A DNA stretch of 64,000 nucleotides from NCBI RefSeq assembly GCF_018394055.1, contig NZ_CP074441.1:372001-436000 (forward strand), written 5' to 3'. Both the position numbers and the translations under genes were made by a program. The notes under the pieces are model-generated. The model made no database searches and was not told where the DNA came from. It saw only the letters and a program-made list of their open reading frames with translations. The stretch is from Weissella ceti (GTDB lineage: Bacteria > Bacillota > Bacilli > Lactobacillales > Lactobacillaceae). Positions 1 through 8,370 of this stretch are shown in pieces (the first letter of the stretch is position 1; each line of letters opens with the position of its first letter).

Positions 1-1643
1 TTGCGAGTCGTGCTTTGCAACAACGTGTCCGTATTGTCACGTTAGATGGTCAAGTCATGAACCCTGGTGGATCAATGACTGGTGGAGCGAATAGGCAAAA
101 CGGTAACGGTCTACTAGCCCAACAAAGTGAAGCTGACAAGCTACTTGCTGAATTAGAAAAGCAAAAGCTAGTTGTGCAAGAACTAGAAGAAGCAGTGCGT
201 GTAGCGGAAGTAAAATTGAATGAAGCGGCGGAAACGTACCAAGCTGCGCAAAGTAATGTCATGACGATGCATGAACAAGCACAACAATGTGCGACGAACT
301 TGCAAGTTGGGGCAGAACGTTTAGCGCAATTAGAAAAAGAATTAACAGCCGTTAATTATGAATTGCGACAAATTCAAGCGACGACAGAAGATGCGGATCT
401 AGCATCTAATCTGGATAACATTGCGAAGTACACGCAAGAACAAGACGACTTGCAAGCTAAATTGGATAACCTGCAAGAGCAACGTCAACAAGCTGAACGT
501 GATGTTGAATCAGTTGATGAAGCGATTGCGACCATGCAGACAACGATAGCGACTGCGAAGGCTAATCTGGCTGCGCAACAAGATCGGTTGAATGATTTTG
601 AACGTCAAGAAGCGAAGTTGCTAGACATGCAGGCCAATACAGCCCAACAATTAGCAGATTTGACGGCTAATCAAGCAGACGTTGAAGCACGTATTGCGCA
701 AGAGTTACAAGCAGCGCAAGAACGCCGTACACAATTACTGCAAGAGCAAGAAACAACGGAAGCAAGTTTAGTTGCAAGTAAGCAATTAGGTAGTGAGCTG
801 CAAATCACCTTGCAACGTATGCAGCATCAATTGCAACAACAACAAGGGGATGAGAATGCCCTGCAAGTTAAGTTGACACAGCGTACAACCCAATTTGAAT
901 TAGCCCAACAAGAATTGTTGGATAACTACGAACTAACATTTGATCAAGTGGTGGGTACATCAGTTACTGATAAGGCTTTACCTGAAATTCAACAAGAATT
1001 GAAGTTAATCAAGCGTGGTTTAGCTGATATTGGGGATGTTAATATTGGTGCGATTCAAGAATATGAAGAAGTGAAATCACGTCATGACTTCTTGCAACAA
1101 CAAAAAGATGATTTGATTTCAGCACGTGGTAACTTGCAACAAACGATGGATGAAATGGATCAAGAAGTGGAACGTCGTTTCGCAGAAACATTCCATGCTA
1201 TCGCAGCGGCCTTTGAGTCTATTTACGTGAAGATGTTCGGAGGTGGGCAAGCCAAATTGATTTTGACTGATCCAGATAACCTCCTAACAACAGGCGTAGA
1301 TATTAAAGCCCAACCGCCGGGGAAGAAATTCCAACAAATGAGTTTGTTATCAGGTGGAGAAAAAGCCCTAACGGCAATCAGTTTGTTGTTTGCGATCTTA
1401 GCTGTCCGTCCAGTACCATTCGCGGTGTTAGACGAAACGGAAGCTGCCTTGGATGAAGCGAACGTTGATCGATTTGCGGAATACTTGCATGAAGTGAATG
1501 ACAATACACAATTTATTGTGATTACACACCGTAAGGGAACCATGACGAATGCCGATGTCCTATATGGGGTAACGATGCAAGAGCCAGGAGTCTCAACGAT
1601 GGTATCTGTTGATTTAACAGATGTAGCCACACAAAATAATTAG
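1..1643 (+). CDS. smc: Chromosome segregation ATPase SMC, 3' part (5' end outside window)
   Basis: This is the C-terminal part of the SMC protein, which with ScpA/ScpB condenses and segregates the nucleoid. The reading frame is open from base 3, so the start lies upstream of the window. The first 30 or so residues (VTLDGQVMNPGGSMTGG) are the end of the hinge. About 370 residues of Gln/Glu/Ala-rich heptad sequence follow, the returning coiled-coil arm. The C-terminal ATPase head carries the ABC signature LSGGEKAL (about 1345-1370) and a Walker B/D-loop VLDETEAALDEAN (about 1425-1463). Most relatives have DEVEAALD, so the Thr is a mild variant. The stop lies 17 bases before ftsY, the usual neighbour, so the two are probably co-transcribed. 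Identification is certain; only the truncation limits it. Confidence 0.97.
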   Translation, partial: ASRALQQRVRIVTLDGQVMNPGGSMTGGANRQNGNGLLAQQSEADKLLAELEKQKLVVQELEEAVRVAEVKLNEAAETYQAAQSNVMTMHEQAQQCATNLQVGAERLAQLEKELTAVNYELRQIQATTEDADLASNLDNIAKYTQEQDDLQAKLDNLQEQRQQAERDVESVDEAIATMQTTIATAKANLAAQQDRLNDFERQEAKLLDMQANTAQQLADLTANQADVEARIAQELQAAQERRTQLLQEQETTEASLVASKQLGSELQITLQRMQHQLQQQQGDENALQVKLTQRTTQFELAQQELLDNYELTFDQVVGTSVTDKALPEIQQELKLIKRGLADIGDVNIGAIQEYEEVKSRHDFLQQQKDDLISARGNLQQTMDEMDQEVERRFAETFHAIAAAFESIYVKMFGGGQAKLILTDPDNLLTTGVDIKAQPPGKKFQQMSLLSGGEKALTAISLLFAILAVRPVPFAVLDETEAALDEANVDRFAEYLHEVNDNTQFIVITHRKGTMTNADVLYGVTMQEPGVSTMVSVDLTDVATQNN

Positions 1644-1660
1644 AGAAGAGGATACTAAAC

Positions 1661-2938
1661 ATGGGATTATTTGATTTTTTTAAAACACCAAAGGAACCAG
1701 TTCAACCTAAAGTAGAAGTTGAAATTTTGTATCCACAAGCATTAGCACAACCAGAAGTTGATGTAACACCCGTTGTTGAAGTGGTTGAATTGCTACCTAC
1801 ACCAGGAATGGCCGTAGAAATTAAATTACCAACACAAACCGTTGCAGCAGAACCAGCGATTGCTGATACTCTAGAAACAGAAACAGAAACAGAAACAGAA
1901 ACAGAAACAGAAACAGAAACAGAAACAGAAACAGAAACAGAAACAGAAACAGAAACAGAAACAGAAACAGAAACAGAAACAGAAACAGAAACAGAAACAG
2001 TTGTTAGTGATACAAATCTAGAAAATGGTTTGAAGAAGACACGTAAGACTTGGTCAGAACGTTGGAACCAATTCATGGCGAATTTCCGTTCAGTCGATGA
2101 AGACTTCTTTGATGACTTGGAAGAAACGTTGATTGGTGCCGACGTTGGGGCACAAACAGCGTTGAAGTTGACGGATGAACTACGTGATGAAGTGAAGCTA
2201 CAAAATGCCAAGAGCAAACAAGAAGTTTCAAAGATCATCATGGATAAGTTGATCGAACTTTACCAAGCCCAAGGTGTTAACGAAGACACAAGCATGCACT
2301 TTGCGCCAGAAGGGCCAACAGTCATTATGTTTGTTGGGGTTAATGGAGTTGGTAAGACAACAACGATTGGTAAGATGTCAGCGCGTTACAAGGCTGAAGG
2401 TAAGAAGGTTGTCTTGGCTGCGGCCGACACATTCCGTGCGGGAGCAACAGAACAATTAGAAGAATGGGGACGTCGTAATGATATTCCTGTTGTGAGTGGT
2501 AAGGCACAAGCTGATCCAGCTTCAGTTGTCTACGATGGTGTTCGTACAGCTATCGATACAAACGCGGATGTATTGTTTGTCGACACAGCTGGACGTTTGC
2601 AAAACAATGTGAACTTGATGCAAGAATTGGCTAAAATGAAGCGTATTATCTCACGCGAATTGCCAGCCGAACCACAAGAAGTCTTGCTAGTATTGGATTC
2701 AACAACTGGGCAAAACGCTTTGCAACAAGCCCGTTTGTTTAAGGATTCAACTGACGTAACAGGAATTGTCCTAACAAAGCTAGACGGAACAGCCAAGGGT
2801 GGAATCATCTTGCCAATCCGTAATGAATTACACTTACCAGTTAAGTGGGTTGGTTTGGGTGAACAAGTGGGTGATTTGCAACCATTTAAGGCTGATGAGT
2901 TCACTAAGGGCTTGTTTAGTGGTTTAATTGAGGAGTAG
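1661..2938 (+). CDS. ftsY: Signal recognition particle receptor FtsY
   Basis: FtsY is the membrane-associated SRP receptor GTPase. It docks Ffh-ribosome complexes at the Sec translocon. The ATG follows a GAAGAGG site. The 425-residue protein has an acidic N-terminal A region (about 1-125), a four-helix N domain (about 130-205) and the GTPase G domain, with P-loop GVNGVGKTT near residue 226, DTAGR near 307 and TKLDG near 372. The A region contains 42 residues of strict Glu-Thr alternation (residues 72-113), encoded by 21 perfect copies of GAAACA at 1874-1999. A-domain acidity is typical and its sequence is poorly conserved, but a pure hexanucleotide repeat is unusual and should be length-unstable. 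The order smc-ftsY-ylxM-ffh is typical of Firmicutes. Confidence 0.98.
   Translation: MGLFDFFKTPKEPVQPKVEVEILYPQALAQPEVDVTPVVEVVELLPTPGMAVEIKLPTQTVAAEPAIADTLETETETETETETETETETETETETETETETETETETETETETVVSDTNLENGLKKTRKTWSERWNQFMANFRSVDEDFFDDLEETLIGADVGAQTALKLTDELRDEVKLQNAKSKQEVSKIIMDKLIELYQAQGVNEDTSMHFAPEGPTVIMFVGVNGVGKTTTIGKMSARYKAEGKKVVLAAADTFRAGATEQLEEWGRRNDIPVVSGKAQADPASVVYDGVRTAIDTNADVLFVDTAGRLQNNVNLMQELAKMKRIISRELPAEPQEVLLVLDSTTGQNALQQARLFKDSTDVTGIVLTKLDGTAKGGIILPIRNELHLPVKWVGLGEQVGDLQPFKADEFTKGLFSGLIEE
1874..1999 (+). repeat. Perfect hexanucleotide microsatellite, 21 x GAAACA, inside ftsY
   Basis: Twenty-one uninterrupted copies of GAAACA (126 bp) encode (Glu-Thr)21. There is no synonymous variation between units, which points to recent expansion by replication slippage. 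Because the unit is six bases, gain or loss of copies keeps the ftsY frame and would only change the length of the acidic linker. Confidence 0.98.
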
Positions 2939-2940
2939 AC

Positions 2941-3282
2941 ATGGAAATTGAAAAGACGACGCGATTAAATGCGCTATTTGATTTCTATCAACCACTTTTA
3001 ACAACACGTCAAAAGGATTATCTACAACTGTATTATGCGGATGATTTCTCATTAGGAGAAATTGCGGAAGAGTTTGACGTGTCACGTCAGGCGGTTTACG
3101 ACAACTTAAAGCGTAGTACACAATTACTGGAAGATTATGAAGCTAAGCTACACATGTTTGAAGATTACTTGAAGCGTGAAGCAGCAGCGACAGAACTAAC
3201 AGATTACATTAATGATAACTATGCCGATGATGCACAACTAGCTACGCTAGTCGCAGAATTGGGATTGCTAGAAGAGGAGTAA
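2941..3282 (+). CDS. ylxM: YlxM-type helix-turn-helix protein of the SRP operon
   Basis: A 113-residue protein of the YlxM/p13 family (UPF0122), whose gene sits next to ffh in many Firmicutes. The N-terminal half has a sigma-70 region 4-like helix-turn-helix ([20 protein letters not shown], then [14 protein letters not shown], about residues 22-60). The family has been linked to SRP assembly or regulation; its molecular role is not settled. The ATG is 2 bases after the ftsY stop, with a GGAG site inside the end of ftsY, and ffh begins 4 bases later. This indicates a translationally coupled ftsY-ylxM-ffh unit. Length is normal. Confidence 0.93.
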   Translation: MEIEKTTRLNALFDFYQPLLTTRQKDYLQLYYADDFSLGEIAEEFDVSRQAVYDNLKRSTQLLEDYEAKLHMFEDYLKREAAATELTDYINDNYADDAQLATLVAELGLLEEE

Positions 3283-3286
3283 TGCG

Positions 3287-4726
3287 ATGGTATTTGAAGG
3301 ATTAACAGAACGCATTCAAAATGCGATGACAGGTCTTCGTCGTAAAGGGAAGGTTACTGAAGCTGATTTACGTGAATCATTACGTGAAATTCGTATGGCC
3401 ATGTTGGACGCCGACGTTAACTACACAGTTGTTAAGGAATTTATCCGTAACGTCCGTGAAAAGGCCGCGGGTGCTAAAGTCCTTGATGGATTAAACCCAG
3501 CCCAACAAATCGTTTCTATCGTTAACGATGAAATGGTTGCGATGATGGGAGAAACTGACGTCCCATTGAACAAGTCACCAAAGATTCCAACTGTTATTAT
3601 GATGGTTGGTCTACAAGGGGCTGGTAAGACAACAACAGCTGGTAAGCTTGCTTACAAGTTGAAGGAAGAAAACAAGGCGCGTCCATTTATGATCGCAGCC
3701 GACATTTACCGTCCAGCCGCCATTGACCAATTGAAGGTCCTTGGATCACAAATGGATGTGCCAGTCTTTGACTTGGGAACAGACGTTGACCCACGTGAAA
3801 TCGTGCGTCAAGGTATGGAAGCTGCGCGTGAAGCGAAGGCTGACTACGTCTTCATTGACGCGGCTGGTCGTTTGCAAATCGACGAAGCGTTGATGCAAGA
3901 ATTGGCTGACATTAAGGAAATCGCCCAACCAGATGAAATCATGTTGGTTGTTGATGCGATGACTGGGCAAAACGCCACAGAAACAGCTGAAGGATTTAAC
4001 GCTCGTCTAGGTATCACTGGGGTAACGCTAACTAAGTTAGATGGTGATACTCGTGGTGGGGCTGCCTTGTCAATCCGTGCCGTGACTGGCCAACCAATCA
4101 AGTTCGTCGGTCAAGGTGAAAAGATGACTGATTTGGATGTCTTCCATCCAGATCGTATGGCAAGCCGTATCCTTGGTATGGGTGATATGCTGACTTTGAT
4201 CGAAAAGGCCCAAAAGGACTTTGATGAAAAGCAAGCACAAGCTACAATGGAAAAGATGAAGGACAAGACATTTGACTTCAATGATTTCCTAGACCAAATG
4301 CAACAAGTGCAAAACATGGGACCAATGGAAGACATCTTGAAGATGATTCCGGGGATGGCTAACAACCCAGCTTTGAAGAACGTACAAATCAACGACAAGG
4401 ACATGGCACACATTAAGGCGATTGTTTACTCAATGACACCCGCTGAACGTGAAAACCCAGACTTGTTGAACCCTTCACGTCGTCGTCGTTTGGCTGCTGG
4501 TGCTGGACGCCCAGTAGTTGAAGTTAATAAGCTAATCAAGCAATTTAACGAAATGAAGAAGATGATGGGTCAAGTTATGAACGGTAACATGGCCGGGATG
4601 GAACAAATGATGGGTGCCATGGGAATGGGCGGTCAAGGTTCTGGTATGAAAGGCAAGATGGCTAATATGGCGATGAAGCAAATGGCTCGTCGTGTCCAAA
4701 AGGCCAAGAAGAAGCGCAAGCGCTAA
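3287..4726 (+). CDS. ffh: Signal recognition particle protein Ffh (SRP54)
   Basis: Ffh binds 4.5S/scRNA and hydrophobic signal sequences on nascent chains and delivers them to FtsY. The 479-residue protein shows the N domain (1-90), the GTPase domain with P-loop GLQGAGKTT near residue 108, DAAGR near 190 and TKLDGD near 249, and a Met-rich M domain (about 300-479). The tail is very Met/Gly-rich (GNMAGMEQMMGAMGMGG), followed by a basic end ending KKKRKR. The start has a GAGGAG site overlapping the end of ylxM. It is the last gene of the SRP operon. Confidence 0.98.
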   Translation: MVFEGLTERIQNAMTGLRRKGKVTEADLRESLREIRMAMLDADVNYTVVKEFIRNVREKAAGAKVLDGLNPAQQIVSIVNDEMVAMMGETDVPLNKSPKIPTVIMMVGLQGAGKTTTAGKLAYKLKEENKARPFMIAADIYRPAAIDQLKVLGSQMDVPVFDLGTDVDPREIVRQGMEAAREAKADYVFIDAAGRLQIDEALMQELADIKEIAQPDEIMLVVDAMTGQNATETAEGFNARLGITGVTLTKLDGDTRGGAALSIRAVTGQPIKFVGQGEKMTDLDVFHPDRMASRILGMGDMLTLIEKAQKDFDEKQAQATMEKMKDKTFDFNDFLDQMQQVQNMGPMEDILKMIPGMANNPALKNVQINDKDMAHIKAIVYSMTPAERENPDLLNPSRRRRLAAGAGRPVVEVNKLIKQFNEMKKMMGQVMNGNMAGMEQMMGAMGMGGQGSGMKGKMANMAMKQMARRVQKAKKKRKR

Positions 4727-4747
4727 TAAATAAAAACTTTTTTACAA

Positions 4748-4793
4748 GTGTAAAGGAAAAACACTTTACACGCATGGAAAGTCCTGTTATATT
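4748..4793 (+). promoter_or_regulatory. Promoter of rpsP with an inverted repeat over the -35 box
   Basis: TTTACA (4765-4770), a 17-base spacer and TATATT (4788-4793) form a good sigma-A promoter 36 bases upstream of rpsP. A perfect 8-base inverted repeat, GTGTAAAG (4748-4755) and CTTTACAC (4764-4771), overlaps the -35 hexamer. The repeat has no U-tract, so it does not look like a terminator; it could be an operator. Promoter assignment is firm, the operator idea is inference. Confidence 0.75.
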
Positions 4794-4828
4794 ATTACTT
4801 GTAGAAAAATTACTGGAGGAAATTACAC

Positions 4829-5101
4829 ATGGCTACAAAGATCCGTTTGAAGCGTATGGGTTCAAAGAAGCGCCCATTTTACCGTGTTGTAGTGGCTGAC
4901 TCACGTGCACCTCGTGATGGTCGCTTTATCGAAACTGTTGGAACATACAACCCATTGACTCAACCTGCTGAGGTTAAGTTTGATGAAGAAGTTGTACTTT
5001 CATGGTTGAGCAAGGGTGCTCAACCTTCAGATACTGTTAAGAACTTGTTCTCTAACGCTGGTATCATGAAGAAGTTCCACGAATCAAAGCTTGCTAAGTA
5101 A
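4829..5101 (+). CDS. rpsP: 30S ribosomal protein S16
   Basis: S16 is a small-subunit protein that helps assembly of the 5' domain of 16S rRNA. The 90-residue sequence starts [19 protein letters not shown] and has the family [15 protein letters not shown] motif. A strong GGAGG site precedes the ATG. In many Firmicutes a KH-domain gene (khpA/ylqC) follows rpsP; here a terminator follows and rimM has its own promoter, so rpsP is monocistronic. Confidence 0.98.
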   Translation: MATKIRLKRMGSKKRPFYRVVVADSRAPRDGRFIETVGTYNPLTQPAEVKFDEEVVLSWLSKGAQPSDTVKNLFSNAGIMKKFHESKLAK

Positions 5102-5116
5102 TTAGTTGCTTGATTT

Positions 5117-5152
5117 AAAAAAAGAGTTACTCATCTGAGTAGCTCTTTTTTT
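5117..5152 (+). terminator. Intrinsic terminator after rpsP
   Basis: A-rich left arm, stem AAAGAG-T-TACTCA pairing with TGAGTA-G-CTCTTT around a 2-4 base loop, then a run of T. It separates rpsP from rimM. Confidence 0.9.
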
Positions 5153-5227
5153 GTGCCTTTATATCAGTAAATAAATCATAACCAGTATCTTTTGCCAGGT
5201 ATCTAAAATGTCGAGATAAGCATTTTG

Positions 5228-5236
5228 TGCTATACT
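5228..5236 (+). promoter_or_regulatory. Extended -10 promoter for rimM-trmD
   Basis: TGCTATACT is an extended -10 element (TGn plus TATACT) about 35 bases upstream of rimM. No convincing -35 hexamer is present at the expected distance, as is usual for extended -10 promoters. Confidence 0.65.
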
Positions 5237-5270
5237 GAGATACATAATTTAAACGCATGAAGGAGCAATT

Positions 5271-5774
5271 ATGACTTTATATAAAGTAGGAAATATCGTG
5301 AACACACACGGTATTCGTGGCGAATTGAAAGTAATGGCAACAACTGATTTCCCGGAAGAACGTTTCGTTAAGGGGCAAGAATTGGTCATTGATGGACAAA
5401 CACCTTTGAATGTCACTATTCAAACAGTTCGTCAACACAAGCAATTCTTCTTGATCTCATTCAAGGATATGCAAAACATTAATGACGTTGAAAAGTACAA
5501 GGGTCGCGAATTGATGATTGATGGGGAAGAACTTCAAGATCTTGATGACGACGAATTCTACTACCACGAAATCGTTGGTTTGACTGTTATCGATAACGAA
5601 AACGGTGAAACACTTGGAACGGTTAAGGAAATCATGGAATTACCAGCCAACGACGTGTGGGTTGTTAGCCGTAAGGGACATGATGACATTTACTTGCCAT
5701 ACATCGAATCTGTTGTGACAGAAATCGATTTGGATGCCAAGACAGCTCATGTCACACAACTAGAGGAAATCTAA
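5271..5774 (+). CDS. rimM: Ribosome maturation factor RimM
   Basis: RimM binds S19 and helps mature the head of the 30S subunit. The 167-residue protein has the N-terminal RimM beta-barrel ([16 protein letters not shown]) and the C-terminal PRC-barrel ([23 protein letters not shown]). An AAGGAG site precedes the ATG. The stop is 1 base before trmD, the conserved partner, so translation is probably coupled. Confidence 0.97.
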   Translation: MTLYKVGNIVNTHGIRGELKVMATTDFPEERFVKGQELVIDGQTPLNVTIQTVRQHKQFFLISFKDMQNINDVEKYKGRELMIDGEELQDLDDDEFYYHEIVGLTVIDNENGETLGTVKEIMELPANDVWVVSRKGHDDIYLPYIESVVTEIDLDAKTAHVTQLEEI

Positions 5775-5775
5775 C

Positions 5776-6513
5776 ATGCGTATTGATGTTTTAAGTTTGT
5801 TCCCTAATATGTTTGCGCCAATGCGTGAATCAATTATTGGGAAGACAATTGAAAAGGGCTTGGTTGACTTTAACGTGGTTGACTTCCGTGATCACACAGA
5901 CAACAAGCACAATAAAGTAGACGATGAAATCTACGGTGGTGGACAAGGAATGCTTTTGATGCCACAACCAATTTATGCAGCAATGGATGCCATTGAAGCA
6001 GAGGCAGGTTCACGTGGACGTGTTATCTTGCTAGACCCAGCAGGAGAAACATTTACACAAGCCAAGGCTGAGGAATTGGCTAAGGAAGAACACCTAACAT
6101 TTATCGCTGGACACTATGAAGGATACGATGAACGTATTCGTGACTTGGTGACTGACGAAATTTCACTAGGTGATTTCGTGTTAACTGGTGGTGAACTAGG
6201 AGCCATGACTGTGATTGATGCAACTGTTCGTTTGTTGGATGAAGCATTGGGTGATCAAATGTCAGCCGTAGATGACTCATTCTCAACTGGTTTGTTGGAA
6301 TACCCCCAATACACACGTCCAGCTGACTTCCAAGGTAAGAAGGTTCCAGAAGTCCTAACTTCAGGACACCATGCAAACATTAAGAAGTGGAAGCAAAAGG
6401 AATCATTGCGTCGTACATACCTACGTCGTCCTGATTTGTTAGACAATTATGAATTGTCAAAGGAAGAAGCAAAGTTGTTGGCGGAAGTAAAAGCGGAAGA
6501 ATCTGCAGAATAA
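5776..6513 (+). CDS. trmD: tRNA (guanine-N1)-methyltransferase TrmD
   Basis: TrmD methylates G37 of tRNAs reading CNN codons with S-adenosylmethionine, preventing +1 frameshifting. The 245-residue SPOUT enzyme shows the trefoil-knot SAM site ([10 protein letters not shown]; then [17 protein letters not shown]) and the C-terminal RNA-binding helices ([20 protein letters not shown]). Its GAGGAAA site lies in the end of rimM. Length and sequence are normal. Confidence 0.98.
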   Translation: MRIDVLSLFPNMFAPMRESIIGKTIEKGLVDFNVVDFRDHTDNKHNKVDDEIYGGGQGMLLMPQPIYAAMDAIEAEAGSRGRVILLDPAGETFTQAKAEELAKEEHLTFIAGHYEGYDERIRDLVTDEISLGDFVLTGGELGAMTVIDATVRLLDEALGDQMSAVDDSFSTGLLEYPQYTRPADFQGKKVPEVLTSGHHANIKKWKQKESLRRTYLRRPDLLDNYELSKEEAKLLAEVKAEESAE

Positions 6514-6517
6514 TTCC

Positions 6518-6546
6518 TTGCACTTTAATTCTAGAAGCGGTATATT
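6518..6546 (+). promoter_or_regulatory. Promoter of rplS
   Basis: TTGCAC (6518-6523), a 17-base spacer and TATATT (6541-6546) form a strong sigma-A promoter directly after trmD. rplS can therefore be transcribed apart from rimM-trmD. Confidence 0.82.
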
Positions 6547-6552
6547 TGTATA

Positions 6553-6628
6553 TGGTTCTTTGGAACCAAAAATAAAACCCAATGATCCGCTGGCCGAATG
6601 GTGAAAGATTGTTGATGAGGAGATTAAC
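6553..6628 (+). promoter_or_regulatory. Possible L19 autoregulatory mRNA leader
   Basis: The predicted transcript would start at about 6553, immediately at a hairpin GGTTC-TTTG-GAACC (6554-6567). About 60 bases of leader follow before the GAGGAG site of rplS. Low-GC Gram-positives are known to carry a structured L19 leader here. Position and hairpin fit, but I cannot check it against the family model. Confidence 0.45.
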
Positions 6629-6982
6629 ATGCGTCAAAATGCTTTGTTGGAAAAGTTAACTGCATCACAACTACGTACGGACTTGCCTGAATTCCGTGCC
6701 GGAGACACTGTACGTGTTCACGCTCGTATCGTCGAAGGATCACGCGAACGTGTGCAATTGTTCGAAGGTGTTGTTATTAAGCGTCAAGGGGCTGGAATTC
6801 AAGCTACTTACACTGTTCGTAAGATTTCAAGCGGTGTTGGTGTTGAACGTACATTCCCTCTACACTCACCACGTGTAGACAAGATTGAAGTAGTACGTTA
6901 CGGTCGCGTTCGTCGTGCCAAGTTGTACTACCTACGTGCATTGCACGGTAAGGCTGCTCGTATTCCTGAAGCACGCCGTTAA
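6629..6982 (+). CDS. rplS: 50S ribosomal protein L19
   Basis: L19 lies at the 30S-50S interface of the ribosome. The 117-residue protein has the family segments [30 protein letters not shown], and the C-terminal [23 protein letters not shown] site precedes the ATG. It closes the rimM-trmD-rplS block but has its own promoter, probably a structured leader, and a terminator. Confidence 0.98.
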   Translation: MRQNALLEKLTASQLRTDLPEFRAGDTVRVHARIVEGSRERVQLFEGVVIKRQGAGIQATYTVRKISSGVGVERTFPLHSPRVDKIEVVRYGRVRRAKLYYLRALHGKAARIPEARR

Positions 6983-6999
6983 TCCTAGGATTAACAAGA

Positions 7000-7027
7000 G
7001 CCATCTCAGCAATGAGGTGGCTTTTTT
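7000..7027 (+). terminator. Intrinsic terminator after rplS
   Basis: GCCATCTCA pairs with TGAGGTGGC around GCAA (one G-T pair), followed by TTTTTT. Confidence 0.92.
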
Positions 7028-7105
7028 ATTTGATTTTGATAAAAGACTAGCCCGAAATACAAAAGTATTGCATAATGAATTAATGACTAAAAGTGAGGTG
7101 TCTTT

Positions 7106-8056
7106 ATGGACTTTCTACATTTGAAAACTTGGCTAACACGTATTGCAGTCTTTATTTTCTCAGGCGTAATCGTGGCCATTGCGATGAACAATTTTTTGAT
7201 TCCTAATAACATATTCTCAAGTGGCTTTAATGGGGTGGCGCAATTGATGGCGCTATTCATCGAAGCCGTGTTCCATACTAGTGTGGACGTTGGGGTTATC
7301 ATCATGATCTTTAACTTGCCAATTCTATTGATTGGGTTAAAGTTTGCGGGTAAGCGATTCACATTGATTTCATTTATGAATAGCTTCTTCATCTCATTCA
7401 TGATGATTGTCATGCCAAAGGGATCAGTCGTTGATCATGAACCCATCCTAGCAGCCTTGTTTGGTGGTCTGTTGGTTGGAATTGCCATTGGATTAACATT
7501 TAAGTTTGGTTTCTCAACTGGTGGGATGGACATCATTGCGATGGCTGTACAAAAGGCCACTGGGAAGTCAATTGGAAGCATTAGTATGTTTATCAATGGC
7601 GCCATCGTTATTATTGCTGGAGCCTTTATTGGTTGGCAAAACGCGATGTACACAATTATTGGTATTTACGCGACATCAGTTGCGATTGATTCAATTCACA
7701 CACGTTATCAAAAGTTGACCGTGTTTATTGTGACACGTCGTGCAAATGAAGTTGCGGAAGCGTTGCAAAACCGCTTGATTCGTGGAATCACAATCATGCC
7801 ATCAATGGGTGCTTTCTCACACGAAGCATCATCAACATTGATGATGGTTATCTCAAAGTACGAAGTTGCGGAAGTGACTGAAATGACGAAGCTTGTTGAT
7901 AAGGATGCCTTTATTAACATCGTGGAAACTGTACAAGTACCACAAAACTTCTACAATGAAGACTTACAAGCCCAAATCTTGAAGGAACGCCAAGCGGCGC
8001 GTAACCAAATTGATGCGGCTTTGAGTGTTGATGAAGCCGTTGAACAAGGTCAATAA
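7106..8056 (+). CDS. YitT family membrane protein with DUF2179 domain
   Basis: A 316-residue integral membrane protein. The N-terminal 200 residues hold about five or six hydrophobic segments with the YitT hallmarks NNFLIPNNIFSSGFNGVAQL and FKFGFSTGGMDIIA. The last 110 residues are a soluble DUF2179-type domain (RRANEVAEALQNRLIRGITI). The family is widespread in Firmicutes and its substrate is unknown. A GAGGTG site precedes the ATG. A paralogue with the same two-domain plan lies at 31864-32745. The gene runs into the small tautomerase gene 33 bases downstream, before the first terminator, so both are probably one transcript. Confidence 0.88.
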   Translation: MDFLHLKTWLTRIAVFIFSGVIVAIAMNNFLIPNNIFSSGFNGVAQLMALFIEAVFHTSVDVGVIIMIFNLPILLIGLKFAGKRFTLISFMNSFFISFMMIVMPKGSVVDHEPILAALFGGLLVGIAIGLTFKFGFSTGGMDIIAMAVQKATGKSIGSISMFINGAIVIIAGAFIGWQNAMYTIIGIYATSVAIDSIHTRYQKLTVFIVTRRANEVAEALQNRLIRGITIMPSMGAFSHEASSTLMMVISKYEVAEVTEMTKLVDKDAFINIVETVQVPQNFYNEDLQAQILKERQAARNQIDAALSVDEAVEQGQ

Positions 8057-8089
8057 AAATTTAATTTAAAATAATTAGAGGTAAATGAT

Positions 8090-8275
8090 ATGCCATTTGT
8101 ACACGTAGAACTTGTTGCTGGGCGTTCTGATGAACAATTGAAGGCCATGATGGCTGATATTACAACAGCTGTTGAAAAGAACACAGGTGCCCCACGAGAG
8201 GCGATTAAGGTTATTGTTAACGAAATGGCCCCAGATCGTTTTATGGACGGTGGAACTTTGCGTTCAGAGAAGTAA
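8090..8275 (+). CDS. 4-oxalocrotonate tautomerase-like protein
   Basis: A 61-residue member of the tautomerase superfamily. Met1 is followed by Pro2, which becomes the catalytic N-terminal proline after Met removal ([16 protein letters not shown]). The middle part [20 protein letters not shown] fits the beta-alpha-beta fold that assembles into hexamers. The physiological substrate in lactic acid bacteria is not known; I make no pathway claim. An AGAGG site precedes the ATG. Confidence 0.9.
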   Translation: MPFVHVELVAGRSDEQLKAMMADITTAVEKNTGAPREAIKVIVNEMAPDRFMDGGTLRSEK

Positions 8276-8286
8276 TTCAGTACAAT

Positions 8287-8323
8287 AAAGGAGTTAGTCT
8301 TTTGACTAACTCCTTTTAATTTT
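8287..8323 (+). terminator. Intrinsic terminator after the tautomerase gene
   Basis: Perfect 13-bp stem AAAGGAGTTAGTC / GACTAACTCCTTT with a TTTT loop and a T-rich tail. Confidence 0.93.
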
Positions 8324-8370
8324 GTGAAAATAAGTACATAAAAACTGATAAGAAAAGTAGGAGTAACTCC

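Noticed and set aside
1702-2241. Long minus-strand frame encoding a Ser-Val repeat protein
   Set aside because: It is the antisense reading of the GAAACA repeat inside ftsY and has no start signals; repeats keep all frames open.
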